This document shows positions 33,133 through 45,412 of a stretch of 64,000 bases of DNA, piece by piece (within the stretch, counting starts at the first letter, position 1; every line of letters starts with the position of its first letter). The notes under the pieces were generated by a model. The model was not told the DNA's origin, did not search any database, and worked only from the letters and a program-made list of their open reading frames with translations. The stretch is from Linum tenue (lineage: Eukaryota; Streptophyta; Magnoliopsida; Malpighiales; Linaceae). A program made the position numbers and the translations under genes. The DNA is taken from NCBI GenBank assembly GCA_946122785.1, contig CAMGYJ010000007.1, forward strand, positions 43,611,587 to 43,675,586. Reading direction: 5' to 3'.

Positions 33133-34229
33133 ACAACATTTGTACACAACTCATAATACTCAAGCTCAACACATATTCACTAGTTTTACTTGTTTACCAA
33201 CATATTATAATGAACTTTGTGGCACATATTAATCTTGCGTATTATGTAAATAACTCTAGTTTTTAAATAAATTTGTGTCTCTCATCCTGCTTCCCTCTAG
33301 GCCTTTACCAAGGTTGTCGAACTCCTATCGGACCCCCGGTTGGACCCGGCCGACCTAAGTCGGGCTTCAAAACAGCCTCCAGAAAGGCCTCCGGTCCCCT
33401 AAGGATGAGAAGAAGAGAGGGGTAAGAGAGGGGCAATTGGGTCATTTCCCAACCCCATTTACCATCACTTAACAGAAATTAGATAGAAAGTTAAACTTGT
33501 TACTTTTTAATATTAGGAAGGGTACGTTTGTGCAAAAATTTAATAGAGGGATACGTTTGTTAATTTATAATAGTAGAGGGGTACAAAATGCTATTAACCC
33601 TTTAAACAACATTGGATCTTATGGCAATCAATCTGGGTAATTTGGCTCATTGTCATGACTTATATTGGTATTAGACTGGACTTAACTAATCATGCTAACT
33701 TTTTCGCAATTTTATTTAACATACCATATTTCTTTCGTTTTATGCCAACATTTAATTTTTTTTACAAAAAATTAGATTAATTGAGCTCTTAAAAATGATA
33801 TTCACTTTCATATATTTTGGAACAAATGAAATAACTAAGGGTTGTACACTCTATCAAATGACTCGTTTGCCAACAAAAAACAAAAACGAGTCATTCGCAA
33901 ATGAATCATCCCAAATAGCTCATTTTATTGTCGTTACTTTCAATCTTAACCCTCCCATTTCTTCATATAACCCAATACTAATCTTTCTTTATTTTTCTTC
34001 ATAAACCCAATACTTCCCAATTATTTTTCAATGAATATTCGATAATGTTTTGAAGACCAGTTTCAAATATAGGTTAAACTTGATTGTAAAATTTTATACT
34101 TTGTGACAGTTACAATTTTCGAATTATATTAACATAAAATTATCGTTCAAATATAAAATTTGGTATTTCTATTGATAATAAGGTACATGTAATTTATTAA
34201 GGACTTAGAGTCTCCTTAACCAAAAGGCT
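33133..34229. other. Intergenic DNA with a single MULE-like end
   Basis: AT-rich. Bases 33480-33596 end GCTATTAACCC and look like one TIR of another MULE family. No opposite end was found. No gene is seen. Confidence 0.35.
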
Positions 34230-35455
34230 TTGGAGGAAAAACGATGGTCTGGAATCCCATACCTCTTGGGCTTCCTAGTTACACAAAACATGGGTCATAT
34301 AGTGGGCCATTTCATTCACAACCCGTTTAGTAAAACTCCATCTAATGGACCTGATGCGCTGGGCTTCCTCTTGAATCTCTTGGACTACCTGACCCGATTC
34401 AATCTCGTTCGATCCGCCTTTTGGAGAGCAAAAACTGCAGTCTCGCTTTCCATCTCCACCACCGCTTGTCGATATCCACTCCTTTCCAGCTGTTGTAATC
34501 CAAATTCCACCGCCATCATTTCCGCTATCTCCGGCGGCCAACAATTCCTCGTCCGACGAACAGCTGCTCGCAGAAACGCCATGTTCTCGTCCCTCGGTAC
34601 CATCCTCAGCCCCGTTCCTTCCTTCTGCATCACCACCGCGTTAACATTCACCTTCATCCATCCCCTCGATGGTTTTGTCCATGTAACCTCTTCCGCTTCT
34701 CGGTGCTGCTTTCATTGCTATGATAGGAATTGAATTCTTCCCAGTAGTCTAGGGCCTTCCCAACCACTTCCCATTCCTCCGCCTTTTTGCGATTGAACAT
34801 CTGGTTATTTCGTTCATTCCACATCATCCATAGTATTAGCGCAAATTGGTCCATCGTAGCATCGTACATTTTCTCCATAACCTCACACATCCAGCTTCCC
34901 GACGATATTTCTAATTCCGTCTCAAAAAGGGGTCTAAAAGACGATTGTCGTCGTACTTGGATCGCCCACTGACACTCATGAAAGATATGGTTATGGGTTT
35001 CTTCCAGATGACAGAATGGGCATTCCGTAGCAGCTTCTTTCTTTCTTTCTTTCTGATTTCAATGTTTTTCCTTGTTGGTAAGATGTTGTGCACTAGTTTC
35101 GAGAGAATTTTTTTTTACCTTTGCTGGTATTGTAAGCCTCCACATCTGCTTCCAGTTCATGGGATCATACACCTATACATCTTGCCCTGTCACAGTGTCA
35201 CCTCTTCCCCCTCGTCCTCATTCTGACCGGCTTCCTCCACACCAACATTCTTGGTTCTACAAGCTAGCCTATATGTTGTTTTAACAGAGTAAACTCTTGT
35301 TCTTTCATGGCTCCACACACTCTCATCCACAGCAGACTGTCTAGGAATAGGGATTCCAGTAATCATTTTCCCTACCGGTAGGATTGAAATAGTGATGTAG
35401 ATAATTACTTTTCCACATCTTGTTCTCATGGTCGATGAGATCAGAAACTATCCTC
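34230..35455 (-). pseudogene. LINE 3' half (zinc-binding region and RNase H), minus strand
   Basis: From right to left on the minus strand: a pre-zinc region (DESVWSHERTRVYSVKTTYRL, 35190-35429), the zinc-binding motif ECPFCHLEETHNHIFHEC with LVHNILPTRKN upstream (34950-35093), a WMMWNERNNQMFN stretch (34654-34890), and RNase H (MKVNVNAVV, EIAEMMAVEFGLQQL, 34275-34657). Frameshifts occur, one next to a CTTT microsatellite at 35035-35056. The reverse transcriptase core is absent. Confidence 0.88.
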
Positions 35456-35477
35456 ACCACATCAGATTCCACTTCAG

Positions 35478-35692
35478 GTGTTTGTTGGTGATGCAAAGAC
35501 TGTATTTGATAAGGTTAGCAGGGATGTAGTATTGGATGCTCGTGGGGGTGCCATTTTGGGAGACATAGATGCTCTCAGAGAATATTTACAGTGTTTTAAT
35601 GTCTGCTTTATTGGTCGGTTTAGAAACATGGCTACCCATTTGATAGAGAAAAATACCCTTTTACGTATTCCCCAGTTTATTGGGGTTTAATT
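35478..35692 (+). pseudogene. LINE RNase H tail, plus strand
   Basis: A 70-codon frame contains DAKTVFDKVSRDV, LGDIDALREYLQCF and NMATHLIEKNTLL, the C-terminal part of a plant LINE RNase H domain. It abuts, in opposite orientation, the 5' side of the minus-strand LINE fragment. Confidence 0.75.
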
Positions 35693-35699
35693 TTGACGT

Positions 35700-36317
35700 C
35701 CTGTTTCACGATAGTATATTGACTTTGATACGTTTTCTTTCCTCCATTATACGAGTTATCTAATGATAAGAAAAAAGGAGTAAATACATACATCCTCAAA
35801 TATCAAAATTTGGCAAACTACTCCATCTTCCTTCTTCTACTTTCTTCCTCATGACAGCAACAGCTTCAATGGCCACTTTGCTTCCAAGATCAGGCTGCTG
35901 CTAATTGTTATTTCCTTCATTATACATGCGGCCTCTTTCCTTATCCTTCCACATCCATGGTAATTGGCTAATTGCTACAGAAAAGATGAGTCCCCTTCTT
36001 TTCTAGAGATTAAAAAAAAAAGGAAAAAGGCGTAGGTCCCTTTTCATCAATCAATAAAAGATGGATATCATAATAATCACTCCATTCTCAACTGTGTAGA
36101 GTAGACCCAGAGCAAGGCAGGAGACAGACTCGCAGCGTCGTCGTCATCAACTTAACCACCCCTCTTTTATTTCTTCCAGCCTGTGGACCAGAACCTCACT
36201 TTCTTCCTTCCCCACTTCCCACCACCATTATAATTCCCTTCAATTCTTCCCCCAATCTCTTCACCCTCCATTTCCCAGCTGACTGGGTTTTCTCTCAATT
36301 AGTTCCTTCTAGAAACA
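35700..36317 (+). promoter_or_regulatory. Promoter and leader region of the hydrolase gene
   Basis: Pyrimidine-rich from about 36160 to 36310, as in plant 5' UTRs. No clear TATA box was singled out. No repeat is recognised. Confidence 0.4.
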
Positions 36318-37426
36318 ATGCCAGCGTGCTTCAGCCTGACGGAGACCAGGAACTGGTGTTACAGATCAGCCTTCTCCTCCTCGGGGCTCCGATCCACCGT
36401 CTCGGACCTCCAAGACGGCACCGTAATCCACTGCTGGGTACCCAAATCGCCCGACCCGACAAAGCCCAACCTCCTCCTCATCCACGGCTTCGGCGCCAAC
36501 GCTCTCTGGCAGTGGGGGGACGTCATCCGCCACTTCGTCCCTCACTTCAACCTCTACGTTCCCGACCTCGTCTTCTTCGGCGACTCCTTCACGACCCGAC
36601 CCGACCGGACCGAGGGTTTCCAGGCCCGGTCCCTGATGCGGGCCCTGCAGCGGCAGCCCAGTCCGGTCCGCAAGCTCAGCGTCGTCGGGCTCAGCTACGG
36701 CGGGTTCGTGGGCTACAGCATGGCGGCCCAGTTCAGGGACGCGGTGGACAGAGTGGTGATCTGCTGCTCCGGGGTTTGTATGGAGGAGAAGGATTTGAAA
36801 GAGGATGGGATCTTCAGCGTTTCGGATTTGGAGGAAGCGGCGAAGATTCTGGTCCCGCAGTGTCCCGATAAGCTGAGGGAGCTTGTGGGTTATGCTTTTT
36901 TCCGGCCGCCGCCGGTGGGTTTGCTTCCACCTTGCTTGCTCACCGATTTCATCGAGGTAGGGTGGAATAAAAAAACGATCACCCATGTTTGAAATTTTGT
37001 TGGTGGAAAGAATGAATGTGACTTTTTTTCTTCTTTCTGTTTCCCCTGTTGTTGTTGAAGTCGATGTGTGGGGAATTCACGGAAGAGAAGAAAGATCTGC
37101 TGAAAGCTATTCCCAAAGGAAGGAGGCTCTCCGACATTCCCAAGATTTCTCAGCCGACACTGATCATCTGGGGAGAGAAAGATCAAGTTTTTCCGGTGGA
37201 GCTTGCCTACAGGATGAAGAGGCATGTGGGGGAGAATGCAGAGCTTCAGGTGATCAAGAATGCAGGGCATGCTTTCAACGTAGAGAAGCCCAAGGAGTTC
37301 GTCAAGCTCTTGAGAACATTTCTCGTTGATTCCTACAGCTCCAAGTTGCCTGCTTCAGGAAACGACTCGAACCCCAATCACAAGCATACCGAAGAATGCA
37401 ATGGAACTGCGACTGCTTCTCACTGA
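36318..37426 (+). CDS. Alpha/beta-hydrolase fold protein
   Basis: Two exons, 36318-36956 and 37061-37426, with a 104-base GT-AG intron, encode 334 residues. HGFGA (residues 56-60) is the oxyanion-hole motif. The nucleophile elbow is GLSYGG with Ser126. The acid is Asp254 in WGEKDQVFP, and the catalytic His283 lies in NAGHAFN, so the triad is complete. The phrase VPDLVFFGDS is characteristic of a plant group often annotated as monoacylglycerol lipase- or epoxide-hydrolase-like, whose substrate I cannot assign. There is no obvious signal peptide. The C-terminus (SGNDSNPNHKHTEECNGT) is a hydrophilic tail. Exon 1 is GC-rich compared with its surroundings. It is convergent with the 14-3-3 gene, the stop codons being about 560 bases apart. 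Confidence 0.95.
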
Positions 37427-37986
37427 ATCGCCAATACCTGCATTGTGCCATTGTATATTCACCAACCTCATCATCATTATTGGCAAATCTGTTGGTTTCC
37501 TGATGTTGCTCTCAGTCCCCATTGTTGGTTAGATTGAAAACTTTGAATCACAGACAACATCGAAACATGATTGCAAGGGGAAACTACAATCAACTCAGTT
37601 TCAAATTCGAGTTTCTTTGTGTTCTTGGAGATAAAGAAAAACACAACATCGAACAGCCCGTGATGGAATGAATCTTTCACCACATTAGATACAAGTTAAT
37701 CGGCCACACCGCTCATCTACTTCTATAACTCCTGCAAACAAGGATTAATCTTCGCCAGGGCCTTCCTTCCCCTCCCAACATGAACCCAGTCCTTTTAAAA
37801 AGAATAGCAATCCTCTTCAGGCTAATTCTGCATAATAAAAAAGTCCAGCAAGGCATGATGAGAATATGAACAGAACAAGCAAGAAACCAAAATGGTGATT
37901 TTTTTAAAGATTTTTCAATGTACGTAGCAAAAGTAACCGAATCAAACACTGTCAAGGTCCAGAGCTCATAGTTTGGTTACCTATGC
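37427..37986. other. Convergent 3' ends of hydrolase and 14-3-3 genes
   Basis: Presumed 3' UTRs of both genes face each other here. No repeats or additional genes are seen. The GCTTATGCTTCATC end at 37985-37998 is the stop region of the 14-3-3 gene. Confidence 0.5.
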
Positions 37987-40638
37987 TTATGCTTCATCAC
38001 CTTTAGACGGCTCACCTGCCAAAATATTGTTACCAATGTAAGAAAGATTGTGTCTTGACAAGTTTTGGTCATCAGCTCAAACAAACAAGCAGAAACTTTT
38101 GGTCATCCAACAAGGTCTAGAAATGTCCCTATAGATCCCACTGAAAGCAACTAATGAAGCATCAACCACAACCAAGTTCACCATTATACCGTCTCTTCCT
38201 TCCCAAACAAAGTTGTTTGAACCAGTTATGGAGATATACTACTGGCCGGTTGCACCGGTTAACAAAAATACCGTTAGCCAAGCTGGTGTACACTTCATTG
38301 CTGTTTTGTAACAATTTTTATGGGACTATGTGATTGTACCTCTATAATACAATGAAGCATTCGTCTCACAGGTCTGATCTCCAATACGGTGTCACAATCC
38401 ATGGTTTTTTAAACCCTTTGTCATTCATTCACCCGCTCAAAAGAGATGGCTATATATTGAAAGAGTAACCTCCATCATAGTAGAATCTGAAATTCTGGTT
38501 TTTGCCTTTTTGGTCATCTGTGTTTAAAGTTCTTTAGCAAAACTGGAACTTATAGCACATTGAATTTAAGCTTCAATCCCTGAACTTAAAAAAGAGCCAG
38601 CATAGATAGCAACATTCATGCACTGACAGGTCTGGTACTCAAGAAGGCAATAGACAATGCTCGGCTTACCTCCTTCCTCGGCTAGATCTGTGGTCCACAA
38701 AGAGAGATTATCCCTAAGCAGCTGCATGATGAGAGTACTATCCTTGTACGACTCTTCATTTAGACTATCGAGTTCTGCTATAGCTTCATCAAAGGCTTGT
38801 TTAGCAAGATGGCAAGCCCTACACAAAAACATGTTTTATTTGTCTTAGACAACACACAAGTTATCCACAAGTTCATTGAAACTTGCAAATTGAAATTGAG
38901 AGTGGAGGAAATAGCTCGCCTTATGGGGCCAGGAAAGTTGAAACAGAAAGATATAGAGAGAAGCTTGCTAACCTTTCAGGAGAGTTCAAAATCTCATAGT
39001 AGAAGACTGAAAAGTTCAGAGCTAAACCAAGCCTGATTGGATGAGTAGGCGGCAGATCTGATGCGGCAGTTGAGGCGGCAGCCTGCAACATAAAAACATA
39101 ACATGAGTCTCAACCCAGCTAAAAGCCCCATTAGCAATAAGTTACGCATGACCAACGAAAAAAAGTTCAGAGATGAAGAAGCCCTGGGAATACCTCGTAC
39201 GCCTTGAGTGATTGATCAGCAGCCTCTTTGCGATCATCAGTACCCTTGAACTCAGCCAAATAACGGCAGTAGTCTCCTTTCCTGCAACAATAAAATCAAA
39301 ATTTGCATATTCATAGCCAATAAACTGCCTCTATAAAAGTTTGAAAACCGCATATCACAACTTCTTGTGAATCTCACAAAGAAATGGTTTGACTTTTTTT
39401 GTGAATCTCACTCACATCTTATAGTAAAACACGGTCGACTCCCCTGACGTGGCTGAGGGAATAAGATGCTGATCAATGACCGACAGTATGTCATTACAAA
39501 TCTTTGCAAGCTCATCCTCAACCCTCTGCCTGTACTCTTTGATCCTCTTCACATTTTGTTCATTCCCCTTGGCCTCTTCCTTTTGTTCGATCGAGGACAA
39601 TATACGCCAGGATGCCCTCCTTGCTCCAATCACATTCTTGTAACCCACAGAAACCAGATTCCTCTCCTCCACTGTCAGTTCCAAGTCCAACTTAGCAACA
39701 TTCTTCATTGCTTCGACCATCTCTGCAAGTAGTAGGAGTGGAAGAAGCAACAAAATGAGCAACTAACTCAGTGAAAGTTCAAGATACACATGATCAAGCA
39801 GCTTCAGAAGCTTCATAACGTACTTACATACTAGCACAACCAAAAACAGAGGACTTAAAAGACAACTCTCACGTTCCTGACAAGGAACATGATGGTGTTG
39901 CACTGAAACAACATTTCACGCATCAAGACGAGACAAAACCATTGGGGATTGATGGTGTTGCAATGAAAGCAACATTTCAGTGCATGAACTTCTAGAACAA
40001 ACACTGGTCACAATTGCCATGAACCTCAATAGCAGTATCATTTTCATAGTTCTAATCAACAATGTTATCGAAGAAAATCTTCTTCATTTACGAACCAGTA
40101 CGAATTGCAATCAACACAAAGGAAACAAAGCGACATTTTTTTACTTCTACAGCTTAACCCAGAAGCGTAATTGGGAGAATCTCACCTCGGCCAAATAACA
40201 ACAACGGCAAAAAAAAGGCAACCAAAAATCTAAAACAATCAACCAAGTTGCCGAAGAGCTGAATACCCATAACAGGTAGTAGAAGAGGCGAATTAAAAGT
40301 TCAGACATTTCTTCGGTCTAACTTTTACCCTTCGTAAAAACTGCAAGCGAACACAGTTAAGACATTGTATTTCTTCGGTCTAACAATCCCAAAACGCAGC
40401 ACGGATTTGGCGAAGAGAGCACCCAGATCCACCAACTCTTAAGAAATGAACATGCTAAACTCACAAGTTCAGGCCCAAAGCTCAAACAATCTCAAATAGA
40501 GCAGCCACTAAAAGCAGAAAAAGACAGACATGAATAGATCCAAGGAATAATAGTAGAGATGGGGGCTTAACCGTCATATCTTTCTGCTTGCTCAGCGAGC
40601 CTAGCCAAGTAAACCTGCTGCTCTCTTTCCTTCTCCAT
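37987..40638 (-). CDS. GRF: 14-3-3 protein, epsilon class
   Basis: Phosphoserine/phosphothreonine-binding dimeric adaptor of the cytosol and nucleus. Six exons on the minus strand: 40638-40572, 39722-39416, 39281-39194, 39082-38973, 38818-38670 and 38015-37987. They total 750 bases for 249 residues. The start [22 protein letters not shown] and the exon pattern with a separate first exon fit the epsilon group (GRF10-like). Conserved blocks are [28 protein letters not shown] (groove Arg-Tyr), [15 protein letters not shown], and [16 protein letters not shown] with the diagnostic 14-3-3 signature. The last exon is only 29 bases (GEPSKGDEA tail) and lies after a 654-base intron, so it is easily missed. 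If read through, exon 5 would end in an unrelated sequence. Intron 1 (39723-40571) is the longest. Confidence 0.96.
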
Positions 40639-41300
40639 CGCTTGTGCTCACTCCGCCTGTGAAAAATGCTGCTCGGATTTTTGGGTTCGAGCGGTTCTGG
40701 TAAGCTGATTTTGGAAACTGCCGGTTAGTGCCGACTCCGAGGAGAAGGGAAAGTAGTGCAAACTGGGGCCACAGTCACAGAGACGGACTGGGAGAGGGGG
40801 TGTTGGACTTCGAGGTCTTGATCTGAGCCGCCCGTGGTAGGGTAACAGAGGAAATGAACCGTTGGATGGAGGAAGAAATAGGTTGGTGTGCATGGCAGGA
40901 GGTGTTGCCCAGTAGCAAAAGACGAAGTGCACTTTTCACGACACGACTCACGAGTATGTGCGGCGGTGGTGGATACACTGTACATCGATGGAGAACAGTT
41001 TGCGGCAGGGGCGGATCACGTACTGGATAGAGCATTTGGTCACATTTTGAAAAGAACCAGAGTGGACTGCGTCGTAGCTCGACCAACACTTTAACGAATG
41101 CCGAAAATAAAAAAATTTACGAGTGATATACTAGCTTTGATCTAGAGGAGGGCTGGGTCGCGACCTGGAGGCCGCAACCTAAATTCGCCGCTAGCTGGCG
41201 GGCTCCACTCCGTCGTAAGGCTGCCCACCATCCTTTGACTAAAAAAAACACAACTTGATTATGGTGCTCACAAGTCACAATAGCTCCTTCTAAATGTTCG
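40639..41300 (-). promoter_or_regulatory. Promoter and leader region of the 14-3-3 gene
   Basis: GC-richer than the surrounding DNA up to about 41090. Overlapping minus-strand frames of 86-104 codons are present but resemble nothing known and are likely leader or promoter by-products. No definite TATA box. Confidence 0.35.
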
Positions 41301-41309
41301 AGACACTTA

Positions 41310-41738
41310 GGCGTCGTTTGATTCGTGGATTTGAAAAATAAAGTTTTTGGTATAATTTGGGTTTTGAAAAACCATGGATATATGAGAGTTTTGGCCTCGT
41401 TATGGATTTGGAAAACACCATTGTTTGTTCCATGGATTTCATGACCGATTTTGTTAATTAAATTTGTTTGCATGAAGTGAAATTTACCTTTGTTGCCCAT
41501 AAGAGAAAGAAAATATGAGATGCAGGTTGGTAAAAAAAATGATGGACTTCAAAGTCCATAATCAATTCCTAACTAAAGATGTAAGATTTTAAAGTCCGTG
41601 GGGTACATGGATTTGGACCTTCAAAGTCCAAGGATTCCACGAATTTGTTACCTCTAAATACATGAAGCAAACAATTGATGTTGGACAAAATCAATCATGG
41701 ATCTAAATTCTTCACCAAATCCATCAAGCAAACAAGCC
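41310..41738. mobile_element. PIF/Harbinger-like MITE (tentative)
   Basis: The left end GGCGTCGTTTGATTCGTGGA and the inverted right end (reading GGCTTGTTTGCTTGATGGA on the minus strand) match at most positions. The left flank is TTA (41307-41309) and the right flank TTT, which would be a decayed TTA duplication. The fragment at 14346-14965 is a relative. Confidence 0.5.
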
Positions 41739-42953
41739 TTTAATTTCGACGTAAGTGATTTGTAGATAGAGATATAAAAAAGAGGTAAAAAAAGATATAA
41801 CTCTTGTCCTTTCTTGATACCACTCGAAAATAAAAAGATATAAAAGAGGCAAAGAATAAAAATTTACTTTTTTCATTATTAAATTATCGCCTATTGATAA
41901 CATCCAAAATGGATGTTATTTTGACTCATATTCTTTGGTTCTTTGAATGTCAAAATTGAGCATATTTCGTTCATTTCGAGTTGATTTCGTTTCATATTGC
42001 TCAAATGTTCATACCCTAAGATTTAGCTGTTTTGGAATTCTCGCCTATTGATAACATCTAAAATATATGTTCTTTTGCATCATATTTCTTAGTTGTTTGA
42101 ATGTCATAATCATCGTATTTCAGTTATATTTCAGGTTTATTTTGTGCCATATCTGCTCAAATGTTCATAACCTAAGATTTAGCACAACTTGTATTGTTTC
42201 TTTGTCATATGGCTCGTAACTTGCTCGTTCTCATCCTATTCTATGTTAGGTTGTGTTTTCTTAATTTTCTAATTGCATGTCCTAGCAATATAAGGGAGGG
42301 TGTAGCAAGTTTTGTGCCAATCGGGAGTCATTTGAAGGTTGAAAAGAAGAAATGAAGCAAACCCAAAGTCAGGTCACGGCTGTGACCCAAATAGTGGCTT
42401 ACTTCACAACTAATCTTCACGATCGTGAATTCTCATTATGTGATCAAGAACTCCATTTAGCCCGAGAACACGATGAACAACAAGTACAGAAGGTCCCATG
42501 GCCAACCTCGCGAGTCGCGACCACGACAAGTCAAACCATGAGATAGAGGTCTCGGACGTGAGAAAATGTTCATGTGCATGAACTTGGTGAAACCAACCGT
42601 CATGCTCATGGCTTGGGCCACAACCGTGAGCCAACCCTTGAGTAGTGTTAGCTTTCAAAAAGTTTACGGTTGTGAACTCCCTCGGACCTCAGGTTGTGAA
42701 CTTTGACATGTGCACGGGTCTATAAGTACTTGGCGGCTGTTTTGGAGCAAAGAGAGACTCCTGAGAGTGAGAGAGAGATGTAGGGTTTCATATGTAGATC
42801 GACAGTGGCGAGTTTGGAGAGATTTTGAAGGATTTCTTTCCTCATTATAACCCTAAATCCTCCCAAGATACAAGAGGGGTGGCCAAGTCAAGAAGGAGAA
42901 GATGAATATAGCTCAAGATTTGTTTTCTTCTTCTCTTTCATACACTCTCTCTC

Positions 42954-42959
42954 TCTATA

Positions 42960-43006
<47 letters not shown>
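42954..43006. repeat. TA-dinucleotide microsatellite
   Basis: CT repeats followed by about 22 TA units. A MITE is inserted in it: TA repeats reappear at 43425-43443. Confidence 0.95.
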
Positions 43007-43009
<3 letters not shown>

Positions 43010-43424
43010 GGTGGCTACTTCGGCGCACTCACTTTTTTGGGTGTACTGAGTGCACCCAACTCTAAAAGTGTCCATAGTACATTAAATTTTGAATTTTAAT
43101 TAGTACTCTCGATCTAATATGATGATATGAGATAGAATTATAACAAATCAATCTATTACCCTAACCTCTTAACCTTCAATTTTGAATCCCAACCCAAAAT
43201 TCCAAATTGTAAACCTAAACCCTAACCCTAAATCCCCAAATCCTAAATCTTTCAAATTAAAGTAAATTTTGAATGATTTTTTTTTCAAATTCATGTGCTT
43301 GTTGTTCATAATATCGTAAGCAACAATTGATACCGTTTTGACAAGGATCGCATGCTTAGAATGACAATTATGAGGCGGGTGCACTGAGTGCACCCAAAAA
43401 AGTGGGTGCACTGAATACGCCACC
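43010..43424. mobile_element. MITE with GGTGGC ends inserted in a TA repeat
   Basis: The left end GGTGGCTACTTCGGCGCACT and the right end ...TGCACTGAATACGCCACC are inverted. Each is followed inwards by a CACTTTTTTGGGTG-type word and a TGAGTGCACCC-type word, also inverted. The flanks are TA repeats on both sides, so the duplication length cannot be resolved. Confidence 0.75.
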
Positions 43425-43446
43425 ATATATATATATATATATATGT

Positions 43447-43935
43447 ATGGGGAGTTCTACTGTACCCAGGGTGAAATCAGGGATACCGCATACCTTGAGT
43501 AAGAAAACGCTATCCAGAACTTGAATTGACTGATCTTTCGGACATGATACTATACTCTAACACTTAATGATCAAAATCTAGGTCTTAATTCTCTAAATCT
43601 TATACCCCAAGATCAATTTAATTAGAAATAATAATCGACGGTTATGATTCGTCCAAATGTAGGCAAAAAATCAATGCACCGTCTTAGGGTTTATAGTTTA
43701 TGATTTAGATAATTAGGACCTAGGGTTCACTCATTAAGGGTTAGGGTATAGGATCATACCCAAAAATCCTGCTAATTCGAGGTCTAGATAGCGTTTTCTT
43801 ACTCAAGGTATGCGGTACCCCGGATTTCACCCTGGGTGCATTTTCATACTCAAGGTATGTGGTACCCCGGATTTCACCCTGGGTATATATATTGGGAAGT
43901 TCTATGGTACCCAGGGGTGAAATCCGGGGTACCGC
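43447..43935. mobile_element. Long-TIR element of the TTCACCCTGGGT family, rearranged
   Basis: The outer arms (CTGTACCCAGGGTGAAATC at 43459, and ATTTCACCCTGGGT ending at 43836) and inner arms (ATGATACTATACTCTAAC at 43552 and its inverted relative at about 43740-43757) form a long hairpin. The right end is duplicated (43801-43836 and 43851-43886, a 50-base offset). A further inverted start at about 43893 is split by the hAT MITE at 43936 and resumes at 44651. The inner arms match the MITE in the aquaporin intron. Confidence 0.7.
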
Positions 43936-44642
43936 TAGGGATGGCAATGGGGCGGGTTTGGGGCGGGTTTGCCTAAACCATCCCCATCCCCATTTCCATA
44001 TACCCATACCCATCCCCGCCCCATACCCATGCGGGTGGAGGATTTGCATACCCATCCCCATACCCGCGGGTTTCGGGTACCCATGGGTAATACCCATCCC
44101 ATGTATGCATTACTTCTACACCTAATAAACAACATGCATTCTTCAATTATAACACTAAAACAACCAAATAAATTATGAAATCAACAAGATACAATCATTC
44201 TTAATACGAAAAAACATCCAATCCTTTGTTTAATTGTCTCCAAAAGATCAAAGTCTACTAGACTACTTCAAAGTTCAAACACACAAAGTCGCATTGCCTC
44301 TCCCAAAAGCATTACATAAATCCCTTTATGTCTAAAAATTAGGGTTTTGATAAGTAAAATTATGTTTTAGCCATCTATATTTATTTTATTTACCCTTTAT
44401 ATCATTAACAATTTACAAACAGGTACTTGTATTTTTAGCATATAACAAATAAGTTTGACGGGTTGGGTATGGGTATGGGTATGGAGCGGGGGCACCTAAA
44501 ACCAAACCCGCCCCATACCCATCAGATTCTTCGCGGGTTTTACCCATACCCGCCCCATACCCAGTCAAAGCGGGGATTCCCCGCGTTGACTGGGTATGGG
44601 GCGGGCGGATACCCGCGGTGGTGGGTATGATTGCCATCCCTA
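43936..44642. mobile_element. hAT-like MITE of the TAGGGATGG family, copy 2
   Basis: Ends TAGGGATGGCAATGGGGCGG and ...GATTGCCATCCCTA are inverted and flanked by a perfect 8-bp duplication GGTACCGC (43928-43935 and 44643-44650). Subterminal CCCATACCC/GGGTATGGG words are abundant. No coding capacity. It splits a copy of the TTCACCCTGGGT family, so it is the younger element. Confidence 0.93.
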
Positions 44643-44686
44643 GGTACCGCATACCTTGAGTAAGAAAACGCTATCCGGAACTTTAT

Positions 44687-45412
44687 ATATGGCAATCAAA
44701 CCTGCAACTGCGGGTAGCTAATTCCCCGCATTAGCTGGGTATGGACAAAACCTGCAAAAAGTTTGATGGGGATGGGACGAGTATGATTTTAGGCTCCAGC
44801 GCCTCATGCCCATATCCATACCCCCGCCCCACCAATTGTATTTCTTCATATATAACAAATAGAGATATCAAATTGTACCTATCAATGAAAAAATGGTAAT
44901 TAAAAAAATAATTTGTTGAAATATAATTGTGTGATAGTTTAAACCAATCTTAATTTCTTTTCATCAAATTCTCCATTCACACCTTCACTTCTTTCTCTCT
45001 TTTAACTTATAGCTATTTATTACTTAGTAAATGGGTCGGTGTCGTAGATGCATGATTTAATTTGGATAATATTTTACTTTTTCTTATGGATTAATGGATA
45101 TTTTAGGATTGAATGTGTTGAATTCATATTAAAATATTTGTATAGTAGTTGATTTTCTGATGTATTAGGTATGCTTTGTGTTATAATGAAAGATCTACAT
45201 GCCGAATTTTAGATAGATTAATGTTGGATGTATAAGGAGGCGGGTATCACCCACGGGTATCCAGAAAAACAGTGGGTCTGTGAATGGGGATGCAAAACCT
45301 CCCCCGCATAATTATAGAGGCGGCTATGAGTTTGAGTATTTAAAAATAGGGATGAGAATGGTTTGGGAAAACTCGCCCCAAACCCGACACATTACCATCC
45401 CTACTATGAAGT
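44687..45412. mobile_element. TAGGGATGG-family MITE, copy 3, left end damaged
   Basis: The left end begins at GGCAATCAAACCTGC, lacking the terminal TAGGGAT. The right end ACCATCCCTA is intact. The interior has the same CCCGCC and GGGTA words as copies 1 and 2, with an AT-rich middle. Confidence 0.65.

Noticed and set aside
32531..34000. Complete hAT starting at 32531
   Set aside because: Only the left terminal repeat is present. No matching right end or 8-bp duplication was found downstream.
36326..36986. Long frames (181 and 206 codons) overlapping hydrolase exon 1
   Set aside because: These are by-products of the GC-rich exon in other frames. Their Arg/Pro-rich composition and lack of homology argue against coding.
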